A stretch of 9,604 nt of DNA, taken from assembly GCA_036260395.1 (NCBI GenBank), contig DASZZY010000107.1, positions 1 through 9,604 of the forward strand, written 5' to 3'. Source of the DNA: DASZZY01 sp036260395. Its GTDB lineage: Bacteria; Actinomycetota; UBA4738; CALAEC01. Positions 4,708 to 9,604 of this stretch are shown here, piece by piece (within the stretch, counting starts at the first letter, position 1; each line of letters begins with the position of its first letter). The notes below the pieces were generated by a model. That model searched no databases, was not told the origin of the DNA, and saw only the letters and a list, made by a program, of their open reading frames with translations. The position numbers and the translations under genes are program-made.

Positions 4708-5883
4708 TCAGTCACCGGAGTCGGCGTCGCCGCGCTCGGCGGCCAGCTCCCCGAGCGGCGACCACGGCGAGGCGCCGGACAGGTCGGCGTCCTCGAGGAT
4801 CCGGCCGTACTCCTCGACCAGCCGCGCCAGGTCGGCGTCGGCGCGGCCGGTCCAGTCGATCTCCCAGGCCATCTGGGCCAGGAGCCGGCGGGCGATCTCC
4901 AGCGAGGAGACCGATGGCTGGAAGCCGGCGAGGGCCAGCAGCTCGCCGGTCCCGGCGTCGGCCGCGCCGCCGCCGCCCAGGTCGAAGAGCCGGGTCAGCC
5001 GGAAGTCCGAGGGACGGGCCAGGACCGTCCCGGTCTCCGCGGCGACCAGCTCGAGGGCCCGCTGCTCGGCGACCTCCAGCCACCGGTCGACGAAGGGCTT
5101 CGGGGGGACGGGGATGCCGCCCGGCTGGACCTCGAAGTGGACGTGGTCCGGGGTGTAGATGGCGTTCCCGGTGTGGCCGACGAACCCAATGACGTCGCCC
5201 CGCTCCACCCGCTGCCCGACGCGGATCCCGGGCGCCCACTTCGAGAGGTGCGCGTAGAAGTACTGGATGCCGTGCTGGTCGGTGATCTCCACCGAGATCC
5301 CCGACAGGTCGCCGACCAGCTTCTGGCTGACGACCCCGTCGGAGACCGCCACCAGGGGCGTGCCCTCCTTGGCGAAGATGTCGAGCCCCTTGTGGAGCCG
5401 GTCGCACCCGTCGCGGCAGGCGTGCCAGTCGTTCGCCCAGTAGGCCAGGCCGGCCACCGGGAAGGGCCCCACGACCTCGAGGACCGAGCGCCGCACCGGG
5501 ACGCGGGGGGCCATCCGCTCGAGGATCGCCATGAGCCGCGAGGTGTCGTTGGTGCCGCCCAGCCGGAACCGGGCCCGCTCCGGCGCGCCCTTGGCGGCCT
5601 TGGGCTTGGCGCCCTTCTTCCGGCTGCCGTCGCCGACGTCGCCCCCCTGGCCGTCGCCGCCGCCCTGCTGACCGCCGCCGGAGCCGCCGTTCCCGCCGCC
5701 GCCTCCCTTGCCGCCCCCCGGGGGACTGGGGTCGGGGCTGGGCGACGGGTCAAGGGTCTCGCAGAGCTCGGGGATGGGGACGGGGTGGCAGGGGTCGACC
5801 TGGGCGACGCCGACCGGGGCGCCGAGGCCCTGCTGCGCACCCAGCAGCGTGACGAAAAGGGCGATCTTCGCGAACTTCCTCAT
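4708..5883 (-). CDS. Secreted M23 (LytM/peptidoglycan) family metallopeptidase
   Basis: The protein has 391 residues. An N-terminal signal peptide is visible (Arg-Lys-x-x-Lys, then a hydrophobic core, with cleavage likely after Val-Ala-Gln near 28). A Pro/Ser stretch and a long Gly-rich linker follow (about 46-85), then a basic Lys/Ala segment. The M23 domain spans about 135-255. Zinc ligands are His164 and Asp168 in His-Lys-Gly-Leu-Asp, and His249 in His-Val-His-Phe-Glu. His212 and His247 are in the usual catalytic positions, so the enzyme looks active as a peptidoglycan endopeptidase. A C-terminal helical region of about 120 residues (from 270) has no recognised domain. Cysteine pairs at 32/41 and 156/160 suggest disulfides outside the cytoplasm. 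The gene converges on yajQ with no bases between stops and lies downstream of htpX on the same strand, 99 bp away. No clear ribosome binding site precedes the ATG at 5883. The usual target is peptide cross-links, but the exact bond cannot be read from sequence. Confidence 0.93.
   Translation of the reverse strand: MRKFAKIALFVTLLGAQQGLGAPVGVAQVDPCHPVPIPELCETLDPSPSPDPSPPGGGKGGGGGNGGSGGGQQGGGDGQGGDVGDGSRKKGAKPKAAKGAPERARFRLGGTNDTSRLMAILERMAPRVPVRRSVLEVVGPFPVAGLAYWANDWHACRDGCDRLHKGLDIFAKEGTPLVAVSDGVVSQKLVGDLSGISVEITDQHGIQYFYAHLSKWAPGIRVGQRVERGDVIGFVGHTGNAIYTPDHVHFEVQPGGIPVPPKPFVDRWLEVAEQRALELVAAETGTVLARPSDFRLTRLFDLGGGGAADAGTGELLALAGFQPSVSSLEIARRLLAQMAWEIDWTGRADADLARLVEEYGRILEDADLSGASPWSPLGELAAERGDADSGD
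5640..5760 (-). repeat. Low-complexity Gly/Pro linker coding tract
   Basis: GGC/GGG-rich codons encode a Pro-Ser and Gly-rich linker of about 40 residues between the exported N-terminus and the peptidase domain. Such tracts often vary in length between strains and are prone to sequencing or assembly error. Confidence 0.7.
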
Positions 5884-5982
5884 ATTGAAACGACCCGCCG
5901 CGCGCGGGCCACCCTATACGTTCTCTCTCGGCACACCAACTCCTGCCTTGAGCGGGCGTTCCGTTCGGGCAGCGGGCGCTCC

Positions 5983-6825
5983 CTACCGCAGCGTGGCGGC
6001 GATCTCCCGGAGGCGCCGGACGCGCTCGGCCGTCGGCGGGTGGGTCGAGAACAGGCTCGAGACGCCGCCGCCGCGCAGCGGGTTGACGATGAACAGGTGG
6101 GCCTGCGCCGGGTTCAGCCGCGCGGGGACAACGCGCGACGCGTCCTCGAGCTTCTGGAGGGCGCTGGCCAGCCCCTCGGGGTCCCGGGAGATGATGGCCC
6201 CCGACTCGTCGGCCTGGTACTCGCGCGACCGGGACACGGCCATCTGGATGAGCCCCGCGGCCAGCGGCGCCACCAGCCACAGGAGCAGGAACGCGATGCC
6301 GCCCAGCGGGCTGTCCTCGTCCCCGCCGAAGAACAGGACCATGTACGCCAGGTAGGTGAACGCGGAGCCGATGGCCGAGGCGATCGTGCTCACCAGGATG
6401 TCGCGGTTCATCACGTGGGAGAGCTCGTGGGCCAGCACCGCCCGGAGCTCGCGCCGGTCCAGCATCTGGAGGATGCCTCGGGTGACGGCCACCACGGCGT
6501 GCTCGGGGCTCCGCCCCGTGGCGAACGCGTTGGGCTGGGCCATCTCGCTGACGTAGATCCGCGGCATGGGGGCCTTCGCCTCGGCCGCCAGCTCGCGGAC
6601 GATGGCGTACAGCTCCGGCGCCTGCTGCTCGGTCACGGGCCGCGACCGGGTGGCCGCCACGGCGATCCGGTCGCTGGCGAAGTACATCCCGCCGTTGAAC
6701 AGCAGCGCCAGCACGAGCGCGATGGTGGCGCCCTGGCCGCCGCCGAACGCTGCCCCCACGGCCACGAACAGGCCGGCGAGGCCGGCGATCAGCACCCAGG
6801 TCTTGACGCGGTTGATCCCGATCAT
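5983..6825 (-). CDS. htpX: HtpX family membrane zinc metalloprotease (M48B)
   Basis: The protein has 280 residues, the usual HtpX length. Two N-terminal helices lie at about 10-27 and 33-50. The zinc motif His-Glu-Leu-Ser-His (133-137) follows Arg-Ala-Val-Leu-Ala. Two further helices lie near 145-167 and 176-197, and the third zinc ligand is Glu202 in Ser-Arg-Glu-Tyr-Gln-Ala-Asp. Family blocks Asn-Ala-Phe-Ala-Thr-Gly-Arg (99-105) and Ser-Thr-His-Pro-Pro-Thr near the C-terminus are present, so it should be active. HtpX degrades misfolded membrane proteins at the inner membrane together with FtsH. AGGAGG at 6834-6839 stands eight bases before the ATG at 6825. A TACAAT -10 element at 6846-6851 lies in the 39-bp gap after the HELEH protein gene, so it may be transcribed separately from the nuo run. 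No HspR or other heat-shock operator is recognisable. Confidence 0.96.
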   Translation of the reverse strand: MIGINRVKTWVLIAGLAGLFVAVGAAFGGGQGATIALVLALLFNGGMYFASDRIAVAATRSRPVTEQQAPELYAIVRELAAEAKAPMPRIYVSEMAQPNAFATGRSPEHAVVAVTRGILQMLDRRELRAVLAHELSHVMNRDILVSTIASAIGSAFTYLAYMVLFFGGDEDSPLGGIAFLLLWLVAPLAAGLIQMAVSRSREYQADESGAIISRDPEGLASALQKLEDASRVVPARLNPAQAHLFIVNPLRGGGVSSLFSTHPPTAERVRRLREIAATLR

Positions 6826-6833
6826 CCTCGTGT

Positions 6834-6839
6834 CCTCCT
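6834..6839 (-). promoter_or_regulatory. htpX ribosome binding site
   Basis: AGGAGG stands eight bases before the ATG at 6825. Together with the -10 element at 6846-6851 it implies a very short leader that contains little but this site. Confidence 0.7.
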
Positions 6840-6845
6840 GGATCG

Positions 6846-6851
6846 ATTGTA
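6846..6851 (-). promoter_or_regulatory. htpX -10 element
   Basis: TACAAT on the minus strand is close to the sigma-70 consensus and lies just after the stop of the upstream gene. The position 17 bases further upstream is GC-rich with no TTGACA-like hexamer. Transcription would start near 6839, just at the ribosome binding site. Confidence 0.5.
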
Positions 6852-6864
6852 CCGACGCCGGACG

Positions 6865-8355
6865 CTAAGGCGGCCCCGCCGCCATGGCCCGGGCCGTATC
6901 GAGATCGGGGGCGATGGCCACCAGGACCTGGTCCTCGGTGCAGGCCACGAGGGCGTCCTGCGCCCCGCCCTGGACCGCCAGCCGCTCGCCGGGGCGGGTC
7001 GAGACCGGCTCCGCGCCGGGGAACGCGGCCCGGTACCAGGCCGTCACCCCGCGGCAGAGCAGGTCGGTACCGGGCCGCTCGGCCAGGGCCATGGCCACGG
7101 CGCTCCGCGGCCCGCGGGTCCACAGGTGCACCTCCCCCCCGCCCCAGGCCCCGGCCGAGCGCAGCGGCGCCGCCACCGCTCGCTGGGGCGCGCCGCCCGG
7201 GGCCTCGAACAGCCACAGGAGGTTCACCGCGCCGAACGACCGGGCCGGCTCCGCGCTCCACCGCGGGCCGGGACGGGCGGGGTCCGCCGGGTCCACCGGG
7301 TCCTGGCGGCGGGCGTAGCGTTCGGGGAACAGGATCTGCGAGGTCGAGGCCGGCGGCTCCGCGTAGGCCCCGTCCACGGCGTCCCAGCCCCCCGCGGAGA
7401 ACAGCGCGCACACGAACCGCAGCCCGCCCTCGTAGGGGAACAGCAGCTCCCGCTGGAGGTACGGGGGCAGCCCCTTGAGCCCCGCTCCCGCCTGGGCGAG
7501 CGCGGCGGGATCGAACAGCGCCAGCTGGTCGGCGAACGGCAGCCCCAGCGCGTAGCGCTGCATCGTGAGCGTCGCGTCGCCCTCGACCAGCGCCAGGCCC
7601 GCGAGGTCGGCGTCCTCGTGGCCGACGCGGAGCCGCTCGGGGATCGGGAGGTCGAAGCGCTGGTCGGCCAGCGCGTGCTCGAGCTCGTGGGCCAGCGTGA
7701 CGCGGTCCAGCGGCTCCAGCCCCTCCCCGCTCGACCGGACCACGAGCTCGCCGGTGGAGGGGATGTAGAAGCCGGCCACCTGGCCCTCCAGCGCGCGCCC
7801 GCGGAGCTCGCGGAGGTCGACGTCCCGGGGCACCGCGCCGAGCGCCCCGAGGATGCGGCGGTCGGCCTCGGCCAGCGCCGGGGTGTACTCCTCCTCGAAC
7901 AGCCGGCGGACCCGCCGGGCCATCTCCTCGGGCGTGACGAACTCCGGCTCGACGCGGTCCTCGAAGCGGAGCTCGCGGATGCGCTCGACCTGCCGGGCCA
8001 CGGCCCGGACCTCGGCCCGGATGCCGCCCGCGGTGGGGACGCCCGGCCCGGGCGGCCCCCCGGCCGCCACGCACTCCGCGAGCTCCTCGTCCCCCGGGAG
8101 GCCCCCTCCCCGGAGCAGCTCCTCCAGGGCCTCGAGCAGCGGGTCGTCCTGCTCCGGCTCGCGCTCGACGGGGCGGCCGTCCCGGGGGCGGCCGCGCGGC
8201 TCGGCCGCCTCCCGCCCGGCCGGGTCCGCCTCCAGGAACCACGCCACGGCGACGGCGGCCGCGGCGACGAGTCCCGCGAGCAGCACGACGATCACCGGAG
8301 ACGGACGGCGCCGTCGCCGGGGGCCCGCGGAGAAGCCGTCGGGGGGCAGCGTCAC
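6865..8355 (-). CDS. Membrane-anchored HELEH protein, putative zinc metallopeptidase
   Basis: The gene encodes 496 residues from a GTG that directly follows the nuoN stop (TAG then GTG, no spacing). No Shine-Dalgarno precedes it, so translation may be coupled to nuoN. The N-terminus is an Arg cluster (13-17) followed by one hydrophobic helix (about 21-40), a type II signal-anchor layout placing the rest outside the cytoplasm. An acidic Pro/Arg/Gly stretch follows (45-110), then helices (112-175) with Glu-Glu-Met-Ala-Arg-Arg-Val-Arg-Arg. The active-site-like motif His-Glu-Leu-Glu-His (223-227) is followed by Ala-Leu-Ala-Asp-Gln-Arg-Phe-Asp. Glu258 in Val-Glu-Gly-Asp-Ala is a good third zinc ligand as in gluzincins. 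The rest has no known domain but a repeated Ala/Gly/Pro-rich character and two late cysteines. Similar unnamed actinobacterial proteins are annotated as DUF6782-type putative metallopeptidases; I am not certain of that name. It sits between nuoN and htpX. Protease activity is inferred from the motif. Confidence 0.85.
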   Translation of the reverse strand: MTLPPDGFSAGPRRRRRPSPVIVVLLAGLVAAAAVAVAWFLEADPAGREAAEPRGRPRDGRPVEREPEQDDPLLEALEELLRGGGLPGDEELAECVAAGGPPGPGVPTAGGIRAEVRAVARQVERIRELRFEDRVEPEFVTPEEMARRVRRLFEEEYTPALAEADRRILGALGAVPRDVDLRELRGRALEGQVAGFYIPSTGELVVRSSGEGLEPLDRVTLAHELEHALADQRFDLPIPERLRVGHEDADLAGLALVEGDATLTMQRYALGLPFADQLALFDPAALAQAGAGLKGLPPYLQRELLFPYEGGLRFVCALFSAGGWDAVDGAYAEPPASTSQILFPERYARRQDPVDPADPARPGPRWSAEPARSFGAVNLLWLFEAPGGAPQRAVAAPLRSAGAWGGGEVHLWTRGPRSAVAMALAERPGTDLLCRGVTAWYRAAFPGAEPVSTRPGERLAVQGGAQDALVACTEDQVLVAIAPDLDTARAMAAGPP

Positions 8356-9604
8356 CTAGGGGACCAGCGTGGCGCCCGGGGGGAACCGGGCGAACAGGTC
8401 GGGGAAGACGCCCACCGCCAGGACGGCGATCGCCGCCACGGCCACCACGCCGGTGACCAGGGCCGGCGCGCGGACCGGTCGCTCGTCCGCGGTGGGGATC
8501 AGGTACATCTGCCGGACGATGCCCACGTAGTAGTAGAGGCTGATCACCGAGTTGACGAACAGGATCGCCCCGAGCCACCACTGCCCCGCGTCGATCGACG
8601 CCCCGACGATGAACAGCTTCCCCCAGAACCCGGCCAGCGGCGGCAGGCCGGCCAGCGATACCAGGAACATGGCCATCGACAGCGCCAGGACCGGCGCCCG
8701 GCGTCCCAGGCCCGCGAAGTCCGAGACCATGGCCCCCGGGGCCTCGCGCACCAGGGCCACCACCACGGCGAACGCCCCCAGGTTCATGACCCCGTAGATG
8801 AGGATGTAGAGCACCGCGGCGGCGAAGGCCTCGCGGTCCACGCCGAACCCCGCCAGGGCGAACGGCAGCATGATGTACCCCGACTGGGCCACCGAGGAGT
8901 AGGCCAGGAGCCGCACGACCTGGCGCTGCTGGATGGCCACCAGGTTGCCGAGCGTCATCGTCAGCACCGAGAGGACGGCGAACACCGGGGCCCACACCTC
9001 GGCCAGCGGCAGGAACCCGCTGAACATCAGCTGGAGCAGGCCGGCGAACCCGGCCGCCTTCGAGGCCACCGAGAGGAAGGCAGCCACCGGCACCGGCGAG
9101 CCCTCGTACGTGTCGGGGGCCCAGAAGTGGAACGGCACCGAGGAGACCTTGAAGGCGAACCCGGTGACGACGAAGAGGACCGCGGCCACCGCGATGGCCT
9201 CGGGGTCGCCGCCCAGCGCCCGGGCGATCTCGTCCAGGCGGAGCGAGCCGGTGATGCCGTAGACCAGGCTCATGCCGTAGAGCATCACCGCGGTCGACAG
9301 GATGCCGATCAGGAAGAACTTCAGCGCGGCCTCGTTCGACCGGGGGTCGCGCTTGCGGAAGCCGGCCATCAGCCAGGCCGGCGCGGTGACGAGCTCCAGC
9401 GAGATGAACAGCATCAGCAGGTCCCGGGACGAGGAGATCGTCAGCATCCCCAGGAACGACGAGAGCAGCAGGAAGTAGTACTCGCCCTGGAAGTACCGGC
9501 CCTCGCGGAAGTAGCGCAGCGACAGCAGCAGCACGGCCAGCGCCACGACGAGGAAGAACACCTTGAACAGCACCGCGAACGAGTCGCTGACGTAGGAGCC
9601 GCCG
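8356..9604 (-). CDS. nuoN: NADH-quinone oxidoreductase subunit N, 5' end outside the window
   Basis: This proton-pumping, antiporter-like subunit of respiratory complex I sits in the membrane arm. The frame stays open past the GTG at 9573 to the window edge (Ser-Tyr-Val-Ser-Asp-Ser-Phe precedes it), so the start lies beyond 9604; about 415 of a usual 480 or so residues are visible. Counting from 9573, the key charges are present: Glu60 in Leu-Glu-Leu-Val, Lys85 in Ala-Leu-Lys-Phe-Phe, Lys142 in Phe-Lys-Val-Ser-Ser-Val-Pro-Phe-His, Lys172 in Ser-Lys-Ala-Ala-Gly-Phe, and Lys319 in Gly-Phe-Trp-Gly-Lys-Leu. The Leu-Leu-Ala-Tyr-Ser-Ser-Val-Ala-Gln-Ser-Gly-Tyr block at 222-233 is also a family signature. 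These residues match the proton path of E. coli NuoN. It is normally the last gene of the nuo operon, which fits a nuoM gene just outside the window. Its TAG is followed at once by the GTG of the HELEH gene. Confidence 0.97.
   Translation of the reverse strand, partial: GGSYVSDSFAVLFKVFFLVVALAVLLLSLRYFREGRYFQGEYYFLLLSSFLGMLTISSSRDLLMLFISLELVTAPAWLMAGFRKRDPRSNEAALKFFLIGILSTAVMLYGMSLVYGITGSLRLDEIARALGGDPEAIAVAAVLFVVTGFAFKVSSVPFHFWAPDTYEGSPVPVAAFLSVASKAAGFAGLLQLMFSGFLPLAEVWAPVFAVLSVLTMTLGNLVAIQQRQVVRLLAYSSVAQSGYIMLPFALAGFGVDREAFAAAVLYILIYGVMNLGAFAVVVALVREAPGAMVSDFAGLGRRAPVLALSMAMFLVSLAGLPPLAGFWGKLFIVGASIDAGQWWLGAILFVNSVISLYYYVGIVRQMYLIPTADERPVRAPALVTGVVAVAAIAVLAVGVFPDLFARFPPGATLVP

Noticed and set aside
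3867..5192. A plus-strand 441-codon frame overlapping yajQ and the M23 gene.
   Set aside because: Low-complexity shadow frame; yajQ and M23 are clearly coded in other frames.
5947..5952. CTTGAG as a HspR-type heat-shock (HAIR) half-site near htpX.
   Set aside because: There is no inverted partner at the required spacing, and it lies downstream of htpX rather than in its promoter.
5750..8995. A minus-strand open frame of over 1000 codons covering parts of nuoN, the HELEH gene, htpX and the M23 gene.
   Set aside because: It is an out-of-frame shadow: the translation is Arg/Gly/Pro/Ala-rich and shows no domain, while the real genes in other frames carry conserved motifs. High GC removes stops in the alternate frame.
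1..9604. CRISPR array, insertion sequence or transposase.
   Set aside because: No regularly spaced repeats with spacers, no transposase frame, and no terminal inverted repeats flanking a gene were found on either strand.

Overview
This is a GC-rich, gene-dense bacterial chromosome fragment. It most likely comes from an actinobacterium or a similar high-GC lineage. The grounds are strong G/C wobble preference in most genes, GTG starts, a probable leaderless yajQ transcript, and an Arg-rich, membrane-anchored HELEH protein next to nuoN. The lineage is an inference; there is no rRNA or other diagnostic marker in the window.

The left edge (1-954, + strand) holds two small membrane-protein genes. 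The first is cut by the window start. The second has a strong ribosome binding site. Both look like short YagU/DUF-type membrane proteins of unknown role. After them, 955-1494 has no convincing gene, but it carries a cluster of TTGACC repeats, including a perfect 12-bp tandem duplication.

The stretch 1495-3319 looks like a small acquired island. It has visibly lower GC and relaxed codon use, a DUF1963 (YwqG-type) gene on +, and a small two-ORF unit on - whose stop and start overlap (TGATG). It ends with a decayed fragment of a type III-like restriction endonuclease/helicase. That fragment stops being recognisable about 20 bp from the 3' end of a tRNA-Tyr gene (3320-3401, -), a classic integration position. 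The most unusual material of the window is here: a possible toxin-tail/immunity remnant and a restriction remnant stacked at a tRNA.

The right two thirds (3440-9604) is ordinary chromosomal backbone. It contains a six-helix membrane protein (-) divergent from yajQ (+), and a secreted M23 peptidase (-) convergent with yajQ with no bases between the stops. Upstream of these on the - strand is a run nuoN > membrane-anchored HELEH protein > htpX. The C-terminal gene of the complex I operon (nuoN, start outside the window) directly abuts the HELEH gene. A TACAAT -10 element then separates htpX, so htpX may have its own promoter. Two zinc-protease-like membrane proteins beside the last complex I gene suggest, but do not prove, an envelope quality-control neighbourhood.
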